A stretch of 64,000 bases of DNA from Caenorhabditis remanei (taxonomy: Eukaryota > Nematoda > Chromadorea > Rhabditida > Rhabditidae). The notes under the pieces were generated by a model, which searched no databases, was not told the DNA's origin, and saw only the letters and a list, made by a program, of their open reading frames with translations. Below, in pieces: positions 37,501-48,937 of this stretch. The DNA is taken from NCBI RefSeq assembly GCF_010183535.1, contig NC_071332.1, forward strand, positions 15,996,001 through 16,060,000, in the 5' to 3' direction. The position numbers and the translations under genes are program-made. Each line of letters begins with the position of its first letter. The first letter of the stretch is position 1.

Positions 37501-40109
37501 CTATGTCAGAAAACAGTTCCTGACGAATATATCAAATTGAGAAACATCCAAAATGTCTAACACTTTGGTATAATTATAGAATACTTTGACTGCAGATCGA
37601 ATCGAACCAAGCAGTAAAATAATTTCTCCATATCGGACGTGACCGTCCTCTAGAGACTTATCGATTGAGTATTTCATCAGATTTAACATACATCTTTGAA
37701 CCATTTCATCTTTATCTTCAACAGTCACTCTTCTTGGGTAAGATGCTGAAATTTCAGCGGTATTGGTTACAGTATTATTTGTGTTTCTAGTCTTTTAGTG
37801 GTTGACTCGATCCTGAGAATCCACATCGGAATTCTTATAAGGTGTTGAAGAACCTGTATATTGTAAGAATATCCGACTCTGCACAAAGATCTTTAATTTT
37901 GTCATTTTTGCTCACTTTTGTTGTTTTCTTTTGTTGTATTTGACAGTAAACGACAAAACTTGATAGGAACACCACAAAAATGATAGAAAAAACGAAGAAA
38001 ACCTGAAAAACCAATATGTTCGAAGTGAAATTTCAAGAATGTTCTGCTGGCACAAAAATGCTTTTGATATTAAAAAAACAATTTGCAGTTCTACTTTTCA
38101 TTTGCATGCTTCACGAAAATTGAAATTATGGGTCAATGAATGGTACCATGAGAAACAAGCTAATGAACGGGGGTATTTGAGTTTAGAACTCGGAAGAATA
38201 GTACTGCGACAAAATAAAACTGTGAAAATATAGAACAGGAAAAAATAGAACTGAACAAAGTGGAACTACGAAAAAATGGAACTGCTACAAAACAGAACTT
38301 GACAAAATAGAACTGAACACAATGGAACTGCTACAAAATAGAACTGTTACAAAATAGAACTCTAGTTCGAATGGAGCGCGTTTGCATTCGTGACTTTTAA
38401 GACGAATTATAACCAATTTTCGAGGAGAAAAGTCGACTAAAAACACTTATTTTATGGAGATAAAGTCTTTGTCTATTTAATAGTCAACAAAAAACTGTAT
38501 AAAATTATATTAGATAAGCTCGAAAAGCATTTTCAAAACCAGTGGTAGAGTTCTATTTTATAGCAGTTCTATTTTGTAGCAGTTCCATTGCGTTCAGTTC
38601 TATTTTGTTGAGTTCTATTTTGTAGCAGTTCTAACTTTCACTGTTCCACTTTGTAACAGTTCTATTTTTTCCTGTTCTATATTTTCACAGTTTTATTTTG
38701 TCACAGTTCTATTCTTCCGAGTTCTAAACTCAAATACCCCCTAATGAACATGTAGTAATTTTAAAGGGTACTGTAGTTTTGAGAAAATTTCATTCCGTCA
38801 CTTAATTAATAGTTTCTGCGACATTTCTTACCATCCGTCAAACTTCTGTGTTCATGACAGAATCTAGATAGAGAAATTTGCCGGCCCGGCCCGGTCGGTC
38901 CGTCGGTGGAGCCGGTCAAATTTTCATCAAAAACCGGGCCGAGCCGGTGAAAATTCTCAAATCGGCCCGGTCCGGCCCTTTGCAAATCTGAAAAACACTC
39001 TTTCCCAACGCCTCGAAACAGTCTTATCGTACTGTTGTTGTCATTCCTTTTTATAAACCCGGAGAACTAGCTCGTCGGTGTCTTGGAAAACAAACCGTAA
39101 TAAGAAACGTGCTAGTTAAAGAATATTGAAAAGTTGAAGAAGACACACTTACGAGTCAACAGAAGGAGAATTTTCAGAAGCACACATTCGATTGCGTCGA
39201 TTTTCAGATCTTGGAATGGTTTCTTGAGCATGAGTAGTAACTCCTGAATGAACTCATAACGATTTCTGAAAATGAAAACAGTGGTAAAGTAATTTATATT
39301 GTGAGTACCTTGATTCTTCCTGTGAAGTGATGTCCATCAACTTTGAGTTGTCAGAAATATACGTGTCATTTTGCAGGAACCACGTATCCTCAGCGAAGGG
39401 TTTTTGAGCATTTTTAAAAGCCTGATCAATCAATATGAAACCGACTCCGAATTCTCCGGTCACACACTTCTTCTCTCTTGAGTTTAACCCACGGAATGTA
39501 TCGATCCGGTTAGCCCAGTCGATTGCATTACGGAACCCGATATGGAGAGATAAATTTATATCAAAAGGAGTTGCAGGCCTATACAGTTTTTGGCTGATCT
39601 GGAAGCTCTACTGTAGATTAGTAAAAAGAAGAGGTTAATTTACCTTTGCTGCACCAACATCACTACTGCAAACAGTATATTTCTGATTTGTGTCCCATTG
39701 AGAAGTTTGAAGTTGCACGAAACAATTGAACTGGGAATCCACCTCAATGATTTTTGGTAGTTTTTTGGTTGGTTTCCGTGGTTTTAGAGAGCATCCAAAC
39801 TCTGAAGAAGATTTTAATTAATGTACGTAAGGGCTGACACTAAAAACCTTCAAAAACCATTCCAGCATTGATGCATTTCTGGAGTCGGCAACTGCGACAA
39901 AACCTGATTGGATCTGCAATTAACTATTAGAAACTGTAATTCGACACGAAAGTATAACCTGCGTCTTCTTTGCATTGTTTCTTGCACTTTTTCATTTTTC
40001 TTGCGTGACCACTTCGCAAGAAAAACATTTTACACTTATAACAGACACCGGGTCGGACCAATTTATCACTTGATTCATTTTCACAAATAACGCAGTGGCC
40101 AAATGACAT
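37501..40109 (-). CDS. Nuclear hormone receptor (nhr family)
   Basis: Six exons: 40109-39959, 39913-39848, 39801-39644, 39607-39309, 39265-39153 and 37745-37501, giving 343 aa. The DNA-binding domain has the C4 zinc fingers (C6, C9, C23, C26 and C42, C46, C57, C60) with P-box region CYKCKMFFLR and end FCRSCRLQKCINAGM. The ligand-binding domain contains IDWANRIDTFRGL and a final helical region ending VRNCFLT. No typical AF-2 helix is obvious. It is a DNA-binding transcription factor of the expanded nematode class. Exon 4 uses an unusual CAG-TAG tandem acceptor: only the second AG keeps the frame open. The last intron (1.4 kb) holds a hAT-like MITE. Confidence 0.8.
38169..38741. mobile_element. 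hAT-like MITE with 8-bp target duplication
   Basis: The 573-bp foldback begins GGGGGTATTTGAG and ends CTCAAATACCCCC. It is flanked by TAATGAAC on both sides (38161-38168 and 38742-38749). An 8-bp duplication fits hAT transposases. The arms are built from short AAAATAGAACTG-type units. It is inserted in the last intron of the nuclear receptor gene. Confidence 0.82.
38875..38990. repeat. GC-rich GGCCCGGTC repeat
   Basis: A short palindromic stretch of GCCGGCCCGGCCCGG and its complements stands out in AT-rich intron DNA. Similar GGCCGGC-rich pieces occur at 41530-41680 and 20810-20860, so it is probably a dispersed repeat. Confidence 0.45.
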
Positions 40110-40917
40110 GGCAACTCAGGTCCTGGTAAATCAAAATGCTTTTGAAAAAGTGAAAGATTTTCAAAATCCGCCTGTTTTCATACTTTAACTACAATACTTT
40201 AGGATTAACATGCAGGTATAAAAAAATAAGATTTGTAGAAGTCCCTCCCTCGCAAATACTATGTATGATTCTAGAATGTGGTATTAGCGGATAAAAAATC
40301 TGTGGTCATAAAAATAAATATTTGTGTACCAGAGCTGTGCGGAAGTTAATTAGCTGTATTGAATCTATAACTACTCAACGAGCATAAAAATCCCAACATT
40401 TTACTTATGGTAACAGTGGATTTGGAAAAGTCTCCACTTCCGACTTCCGCGTGTCAAATTCTGTGATGCAAAATTCAGTGATGGAAAATTTCTACATTCC
40501 CAAAGAATTTATGACAAGAAATCTTGGGGAGATTAATTGATTGTTTAAGTTCAACATGCATTCGAAGATTTCCTTTTTTTCACGATTGTCGCCTATGTTC
40601 TGCCAAATAAAAACAAAACTCACGAGCAGATCAGATAAGAAAGTGGATAAAACAGATACCAAGCTTACGATAAACCGGATTTTGAGACCATTACATAAAT
40701 AGAAATACAAACTAAAGCTTGACGAAAGCAGTGACGCTTGAAGTTGATTTAGTCCGGATCACTAGATTAAGATTACTATGTCACTGGAGTTTTACGATTT
40801 ATTGCTGATATTTTTTTGATTTTCGGAATATTTCGGGATGTAGGAGTAGTTGGAAATGTAGCTCTGCAAAAACAGAAAAAATTGAACCAATCAGTAAATT
40901 TTTTATTGAAAATACGT
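40110..40917. other. Intergenic, nothing recognised
   Basis: Contains the presumed nuclear receptor promoter. No supported gene. Confidence 0.4.
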
Positions 40918-41372
40918 TTAAGTTTTACTAGAAATAATACTAGTGGTCTGAACTACTGTAACTTTGATTTGATCGCTTCTCCAAATGAAAGACACCAAAA
41001 ACTTTCTGTATGCATGATGTACGAGCAGGATGCACAAACTGGTTGCTCCATTGTGTATAACAACTGACAGGGACATCAAGTTATTGTTATACTGATCGTA
41101 TTGATCAGGATTCTGACGGTTCAAGAAAAAAGTCATTGGTAGTGCGTCGAACAGTATTGGAATGAAAGTTTGGCCAAGTAGCCCGAAGAATGCCCGGATT
41201 TGTAGACGACGAGTTTGACTTGATATTTGGGAGTTTTTGAATATAAGAAGGTAATAAATACAACAGATGGAGAAAAATAGTATTTGGAATAACATACTCA
41301 AATAGACAGTCATCAATGAATAAGTAAAGTAGGAAACCCAAGATGTGTCTGAAGCAATGATGAGAAATGGTT
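40918..41372 (-). pseudogene. Srh chemoreceptor 3' exon, isolated
   Basis: A 151-codon exon begins after a good acceptor (TTTTTCACAG) and encodes three helices with the Srh pattern QTRRLQIRAFFGLLGQTFIP and LVHHAYRKFLVSF, then a hydrophilic tail and stop. No earlier Srh exons are visible up to the lectin gene at 41937; a GC-rich repeat (41470-41690) lies there instead. It is either a relic or the end of a gene whose 5' part was removed. Confidence 0.6.
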
Positions 41373-41469
41373 CTGTGAAAAACATAAAAATATTATTTTT
41401 ATTTGGCTAAATTTTTTTTTTGAATATCTCGCAAATTTCACCGATTTTCTTTGATATAGACTTTAGCTA

Positions 41470-41690
41470 GTTGATAGTGTACAGCGGGACGAGCTAAAAT
41501 GGATTTTTGGGCTTTTTGCGTTTTTCGGCAGTTTATCCCGGCCCGCGGTACATTAACGATCTCCCATCCGGCCCGTAATAGGTCACAGACATTGAGCTTG
41601 TTCAGATCTACATTTTGGTATACTTTTCAGCTCATAATAATAATAAGTTTAAAGCGAGTTAAGGGCCGGCCCGGTAGACACGTATGAATT
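41470..41690. repeat. GC-rich dispersed repeat upstream of the lectin gene
   Basis: Starts GTACAGCGGGACGAGCTAAA and contains CCCGGCCCGCGG and GGCCGGCCCGG stretches that differ sharply from the AT-rich surroundings. It looks like the same repeat class as 38875-38990. Confidence 0.4.
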
Positions 41691-41936
41691 AGAATCATAA
41701 TTTAAAACTTATTGAAGATAAATAAAATGAACTTTCTCTCCGGAACTTTACAACCAACCCATTCGTCATCTCCGGTATATGATACTTTTGATTTTTCGAT
41801 TTCCGCTTCTCGAATCACAGAAAAGATCACAAAGTCAATTTAAAAAGGCGTTAACCGATAAGAGAGCATCGTACATTTCCGCATTCGTTTTCATAAATAA
41901 TCGTTATTGTTTGAGGATTCAGACAAATTCTGAAAA

Positions 41937-43701
41937 ATGTTCCTCCTCGGACTTCTTCTACTAAATCTTTTTGGAAATCTATCTGCAGCAGGTACCGGAC
42001 CTACTTGTCCAGATGGTTTCACATTGCTGAATGATTCGAAATGTGTTAAGGTATATAGATTATAAAAATATTTTATTGAATTCTACAAATATTTTCAGCT
42101 CTATGAGACTGCGATGACTTATGTCAAGGCGGTGAAGACATGTAGAAGTATTATCAAAGGAGATATAGTATCAGTGCACAAAAATACGGACAATCAAGCA
42201 CTTCTTAACCTAATTAACTCCCATCACTCTGTCCGTCCAATCTGGTTAGGACTCACTTGTGTAACATCAAATCCAAATTCATGTTCATGGGACGATAACA
42301 GTGGTGCAGCAAGTTATTATAACAATTTTGCAAAATGTAAACCTATTTTTTATAAATCAAACCCCAGAATCCCTAGATTTCCAGCCAATCCAAATCTCTC
42401 TGCTGGCAAAAACGTGTACATGTTGGTGAGCGGAAGTTCTACTGGTAAATGGATATCCGCCGATGGTAATCTTGTCTCATTGAGTTTTGTGTGTGAAACT
42501 CCGTCTAGTTTGGTACCAGATGACGAATCATGCAGCCCGGCGTCACCAACGACGTTCTTATTTGCATATTCCAATGACTTGAATCCGACTGACGTGCTGG
42601 AAGTGTGGAGTCATTTTGATCAACATCGAGAGGAAATTTCAAACAAGTCGGTGGTATTTGCTAATGTTAGATTTGATTTGCGTAAGGCGGAGGATATTTT
42701 CTATCATACAAACTTCAGGTACCCCTTTCTCCTAGTGCTAATATTTTCTAAATTGTTTCAGTGACGTCATGGATTCAGTCGAAGCTCACCTCCCGGATTC
42801 TGACCTCGGATTCACTGATGTTGGCACTGGAAGTGATATTCTCAGTATTATTCAAAAATTTATAAATGACGGCCAAAAAGCTCCAATCTGCGGATCTGCT
42901 ATGTTAATCCTATTGAAACGATATCCGAACGAGCAGAATATCGACGATATAGTAGCAAAACTTCGAAAACATCACATTTATATTTATGTGGTCACTCATG
43001 AAGTCCCGTCAGGGGGATTATATTCGCAAACTATGTATGATATTGCAACGAGGACAAATGGATATTGCTCTTTCGGTATTGATCAAAACTTTTTATATGT
43101 GAGAATGAAAACTTTGTTGAAAAAAAATCAACATTTCTCTTTTCAGGCTGCCACCAACGGAGGAGCGTATTATAGTCACTACCTTTTCTACTCCACTAAT
43201 ATTCCAGTGTCTGGAAAAAATGGGACTGTTGCGCTACCACTTATGACAGTACCTGATTTGGAAACTGATTATTTAATTATGACGATTCAAGATCATGGTT
43301 GGTTTCCAAGAAAATGAAGTTTTGAAGAAAAAAAGTTTCAGGACCACTCACCTCGTTTATAAGGCAGGAGATTGATTGGAATGCTGTAGGCACAGATTTG
43401 TCTGGCGGCGAAGCAGAAAACATTTGGGACTTTGGATGGGTTAAGGTAAGGAATACAAACAAATGTAATGAGTCCAAAATATATTTTCAGGGAAACGGAA
43501 CATTTTATGAACTCAGTTGGCAGCCCAGCCCGAATTATGTATATAATATGACTTTCAGCTATGCGTTTACTGATCGAAGCAGCCAGGTGCTCCAGTTCAG
43601 AGCGTTTACAGAGGAGTGAGTTATACCGAAGAATAATGATAAATCTGAAAAAACATTTCAGCGAGAATGTGATCAACACATGGATTCCTTATGACAACTG
43701 A
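41937..43701 (+). CDS. Secreted C-type lectin (clec-type) with C-terminal VWA-like region
   Basis: Seven exons: 41937-42050, 42099-42718, 42762-43098, 43147-43297, 43342-43445, 43491-43615, 43662-43701. A signal peptide (MFLLGLLLLNLFGNLSA) precedes a C-type lectin-like domain (CPDGFTLLNDSKCVK ... IWLGLTC ... SFVCETP). Then comes a VWA-like region (TFLFAYSNDLNPTD...VVFANVRFD...IYIYVVTHEV) and a beta-rich end as in other nematode clec proteins. Several of these are induced by infection; regulation here is unknown. The protein lacks a transmembrane anchor and is probably secreted. Splice phases are consistent and the frame is intact. Confidence 0.82.
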
Positions 43702-44970
43702 GACTAATGTGTGATAAATAATTGTGAATAAATTTGAGCATCCAAATAAACTTCAGTTATTTTACACATTCAAGCTCAAATACCGAGAGCTACACGTTTG
43801 TTAATAGCCTCTCCCAGCGCTACATTTGTCCATTGCCTCAAATTTCACAAGACAATATTCTAAGGATATCAATTTTTTGCGCAAACTCTACACTATTCTA
43901 GCTATAAGACTTAATGGATTATGTTCAATATGATATTTCAATGCGTGTTTCTTCCTAGGTACCAGCAGTTATTTGTGAGAAATATTGGAAGTATGGTTTC
44001 TTGATAAATAACATTCAGATTTCTTTTTTCGGACGTCCGAAACAAATTTTAACGACTGCATCTTCTGTATTATTTCAATAGTATATTCAACACAAAAATC
44101 AATTTAATATTTACTATTTTTGAATTCTTGTCGCTTATAAAAATAACAATACCAGTCAATCCGAAGCGTGTATAGCCAAAGAAGTTGAAAAGAATACTAT
44201 CAAGTTGTTATCGGTTATTTTGGGAACAAAACAATATGCCAATAGTTCTAAAATTAAAAAGACATTATGTTAATTGCTACCTGAATTTGAATAATTTGAA
44301 TATTAACAAACTATCACATAATTTATTTTTTAGCCAGTTTTATAACTTTAAAAATTAGTCAAATCTTCTATAACAGCAACCAGGGCAACAATCGACGCAT
44401 TCTTCAAAAAACCACCATACCAATCAATTTTTCCATTTCCACAGAGCTCGGTTTTTGTGAATGTTAAAAAATGAATTCGCTCATCGTAATATGGATGACA
44501 AAACGCTGAATTTCGCGGAAAGCTCAGTGCGCTGCCCATTTTAAAATAGTAACAGAAAACCACTTTCATAAAACAATACTGCAATGAATCCTGTGAATAA
44601 CGAGATTGCATCAAAAAAATATTTTTGTATTTTGTTCACTAAAAACTTTCTACTGAACCTAGTTGGACATTGGAATAACGCCATGGAAAAAAAAAATTTT
44701 CTCTTGACCCCCTCTATTGTAAAACTATACCTCGCCTGATTACGTTTTGACTTAATTTAACTTTGCTATCAAGAATTGTTATACGTAACTGTTGCCATTG
44801 TACCGTCTCAATTCACATGTAAACACGAAACTATAATTTAGTTCTTCTCTGACATGCATGTTATGCATACTTTTATCAGACCCCCTCGTCTGATGTAAAA
44901 TAAAATATTACGAATCGCAATATTATTATGAACTTTTCATTGAGTTTCGCAAAAATGTTAAGTAAAAAGT
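43702..44970. other. Intergenic; one unexplained minus-strand frame at 44348-44614
   Basis: Mostly AT-rich. An 88-codon minus-strand frame (44614-44348) has a protein-like composition (FPRNSAFCHPYYDERIHFLT, CGNGKIDWYGGFLKNAS) with Cys, Trp and Gly that are unusual in random AT-rich DNA. It could be the last exon of a decayed gene; I find no other exons. Confidence 0.3.
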
Positions 44971-47900
44971 TTAAAGTAAAAACAATAAAAGTGATGCAAA
45001 GATAAATGAAGGGATAAAGAAACTGGTTGCTGAAACTTTTGTTGTCGTTTGAATTGTTGTGGTAGATGGATTGGAAGTAGGTAAAGCAGGTAGTTGTTGC
45101 TGGGTACTGTTATCTGCCTGGAACCAAATCACAACTTCACAAAAGTCGCCATGCACACCAGAAGTGCAGCAACAGATTCCAGTCGACAAAGTGGCAGGTG
45201 GCACACATAACCTATCCCAACAGTACTCTCCAGTGTACATATACGGGCAAATGCATCTTCCGAACTTATCAGTTTCCCCACCGTGGCATACCGACGCGTC
45301 TGTAAGAATTGTGTTTAGTTAGGTGTCTCACATAGATAAAAAACCTGAAGGAAGGTGTTGATAATAATAGAATATTCTGTGAAGCACCAGTTTTCCAGCA
45401 TTGTTGTATGCAGTGACTGTCCACGTTGTCAGCTCATTCTTCGGGACCACAATGCTTTCTGATAACAAGTTGTAGGTACAAGAATTGGAATCTCTTTGGA
45501 TGACAGTTGAGTTTGTATAGCTTTGTGGTTGATCGTATCGCTTTCTGTTAACGATTTCTGAAACCATGAAAAATGAAAAAAAAATTTTGACAGTCTGTTG
45601 GAAGCTAACTCACGTATCTCTAGATTTGTTGGAATAATTCCGTCGGTGACTTTCATTGCAGCATAAAGTGGGAGACTATCCAGTTTACCTGAAATAAAAA
45701 AATTTTTTTGATTAAAAAAATTGATCTCAAAAAATGAATCCTACTTCTCTGAGTGATAATCTGTGAAGTCACTGTGGCGTCATCGGTATTAGAAGAAGTG
45801 AATCCGAGAATCATTCCTACTGTAGTCTTGTGTCTTACTGTAATCTGGCAACCACCGGTGGCAGTCAACGCAGAAATTTTCCAGACCCCACTAGCGAATT
45901 TCGACTTATCAACTCTCATGGAAACAAAGTTGGGATTTTGATAAGTGATGTAGTCGGTGACACCAACAATTGCTCCGTTTGAGTCTTGCATCTGAACAGT
46001 TTTCAGCCCTGTTCCAACCACTTGTACCACCGAGTAATCCGCGCCGTCTTCAAAGAAACCATCGATGACGAGAGGGGTGTCGTGGCAGTTCTGAATCACG
46101 ATTTGTTGGAAAATTTTTGATGTCGGAAATTAACTTACATATTGCTCATTATCTGTTGTCAATGCTGTCACACCAATCATATCTTTGAACAATGGAAGCA
46201 ACGTTGTCTCAGTTTTTGTGATTGGAATAATCCGTCCATTTGTCATTTTCTGGATTAGCTCTAATTCCTTTGGCAGAGCGAAAATTTCAGTGGTGACTCC
46301 ATCAGCAATAGTGATGAAGTTAACCTCCATATTTCTGCTCACAATATCCCATGTTCTCGCAACATTCTGCACACTCTTCACAGCTTGATTAGTGAAATAA
46401 TACACTTGAGCTGTAGGCCTCAATGTGATCTTTTGGGCTTGAACGATAGATAACAGGCCCATAGTGTTCTGCAGGTTATTCAATAGTTGAAGGTTATTCA
46501 CAAATTTCTGGAATTTCTCCCCAAAGTCTATTGGGTTATAGGCACTCAAGATAACATGAGACTCTGCTGAATCATGAGAAATCAATGTGAATTCCCAGTC
46601 GTAGGTGTCAGCGTTGGTGGCGTTTGTCAAGTAGATTATTTGATTGATCTCTTTCGCCAGTGTTTTATAGATCTGAGCGTTGTCCATGTGTTGCTCCAGA
46701 ATGAATATGAGTTGCTTTGCTTCTTTCAGTCTTGGGTCATTGATAGCATCAATACTTCTCTCTTTGCACTGGAGAACATCAGCTTGTGAAATTTCATTCA
46801 CCATTTGAAGTTCATGTTTCTCTCTGGCCATTGAGTAAATATCTTGAGGAGACTTCAAAATGTTGTGGAAGTAAGTGTCCTGGGGATTGTGGTTACTAGT
46901 GATACAGTATGCCGTCGACACTCTTTGTTGTTTGTATCCATTGTAATAGAACACGTGGACGGAGCTGAAATTTTTGATTTGTGTTATATTATCAGTATTG
47001 CATAACCATACGTCGCTGGACCTGGTGGACAATTTCCAGAGTCCCAAGATGGGAATCCGTAGAGGAATGTGCAATCCAGTTGGGGTCTCACGTAGGAGTA
47101 AATTTTCTCTCGGAGGAACCGCCCATCAAAAGTTCTCAATTCATATGAGCTACTTTCAAAATCAGGGAAATTGTATGTTTGCATGGTAGCAGACATGCCG
47201 ACACCGATAACCGGCATACCATTCCCAACATCAATGTACATGTCATCGTTGTAGAAAATCATAAGAGTCCGCTTAGATTGCAAGAACATTCTATAGTTGT
47301 ACTTGGAGCCAGGGGTATTGGAGATGGTTACGGTATCGCCGATTCTACTGGATCTGGTGTAGAGCTGAAACTTAGCACTTAGTATATACACGACACTTTT
47401 AAGATACTTACTCTATAAGATGGTCCCTCTGCGTAAAGGTTCACACCAGCCATAGTGGGTAAAGTGGATTCTGAAAGAATAACATCAAAAATGTTACTCG
47501 CATCAATAAAACTTACTAGTTGACGGGTCGATTGTGATTAAAAAGTAAACAGTATCCCCCGCGTTATCCACATAAGTTGTCAATGTCTCGTCATCAGTTT
47601 TTCCATAAGCAACTGCCACATTTTCAGAGTAATATTGGGATCCAATCACTGATAGAAGTGCTTTGGTGAAATCATTGATGTCTTGAATGAAGAATGTGTC
47701 TCCATGATTTGTGAGAGCAAGACGGCGATAGACATCGACACCATTTGATGTGTAGTCAGTTCCAGCTGGTAAGGAAAGGAAGAATGTGTACTGAAAACTT
47801 CGCCTAAATAAATGTACCTAAACAATTCTAAGACTTACTCTTGATTTCCAAAGAAGTGAGATCTGAAGGACGAGCTGCTCGGGATTCTGGTCAGTGAATC

Positions 47901-48937
47901 TGTGGGACCATGGTGTTGCGTCAGAAGACGGAGAGTCAGTGAAGACAAGTACTGTAGCATGGGATCTCTGTTTAGGGAATGTTTGTTGAGCAGCCTGGAC
48001 TGCTGTGATCACAGGTTGGGAGTCGTCTCCATCATAAAGTGTGAAGCTGTTCAAAAATTTGACCACGTCGTCAACAGAGTACATGAATTTGCTTTGGACT
48101 TTAAGTTGGGACTGGACATTGACGAAACCATAGACAATGAAACTTTCAATCCAGTTATCATAAACACCATTTGCATCTTTTGTCATTCTTGAGATCATTT
48201 CTTTGAAATTTGTCTTCAAGGCATCCAGCTGGCTCTTCATTGAAGTCTTCGTATTAAACACTATGATGAGGGATCGAAGGTCAATGTTCACATGATCCTC
48301 ATTCGGTGGCATACATCCACGTAATCCACAGTACTTGTCGTACCATCCGGGTGCGCAGGCACATCGATTCTTGTCAGGAACCGAGAAGCGCATACATCTA
48401 AAAAACCGGATGATCAATAGTTTAACATTGGAAACCTTCCCGTGCCAATCAAATTTTATCATCATCTCATTCTATGACACTTATGCACTATTAGAATGAC
48501 AAGAGGTTTTGACTTTTCGAACTCTACAGTAACCCAAAAACTTTCAGAAGGCTGTTAAAACCGCATCTAATTTTTTGGAATTTCGCGCGGAAGTCGTTGA
48601 AAAAGATCAAGTTTTTAGCTTTGCAGGTCTGAAAAGAACTGCAAATCATGTTTTCCGCTTCGAGACCGTTTCGAACTAATTAGATACTTCTTCAACACCC
48701 CCGGCAAGTGTTCGTGAACCAATAATAAGAACTTACTTTACAGTTTCACACAGATCTCCACCAACATAACCTGGGCATTTACAAAGAGTCGAATTGATTG
48801 GGGTGCCTCCATTTTGGCATTGCTGGCCTGAAGTTAAGCACCGCCCATTTTTGAATTACGTAAATTATCACAATTTTCCTACCGTTTACGGTCGTAGCAA
48901 AACAGATAGCAAGAAACAGTACCGCTGAAAATATCAT
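44971..48937 (-). CDS. Large secreted EGF/VWA protein with GPI-type tail (irg-7-like)
   Basis: Eleven exons, with starts at 48937, 48827, 48397, 47790, 47470, 47364, 46964, 46090, 45688, 45557 and 45299; the stop is at 44971. The N-terminus is a signal peptide (MIFSAVLFLAICFATTVNG). Then come two EGF-like units (CQNGGTPIN...CKCPGYVGGDLC; CACAPGWYDKYC), a VWA-like domain (LIIVFNTKTSM ... ATVLVFTDSPSSD), further large extracellular modules, a third EGF-like unit (CICPYMYTGEYC) and a Thr-rich stalk ending in a hydrophobic tail (FIPSFIFASLLLFLL) that fits a GPI anchor. The architecture recalls C. elegans irg-7 (F40F4.6) and relatives, some with roles in pathogen response. The exon 6 donor is placed at 47012 to keep phase. 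Confidence 0.75.
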
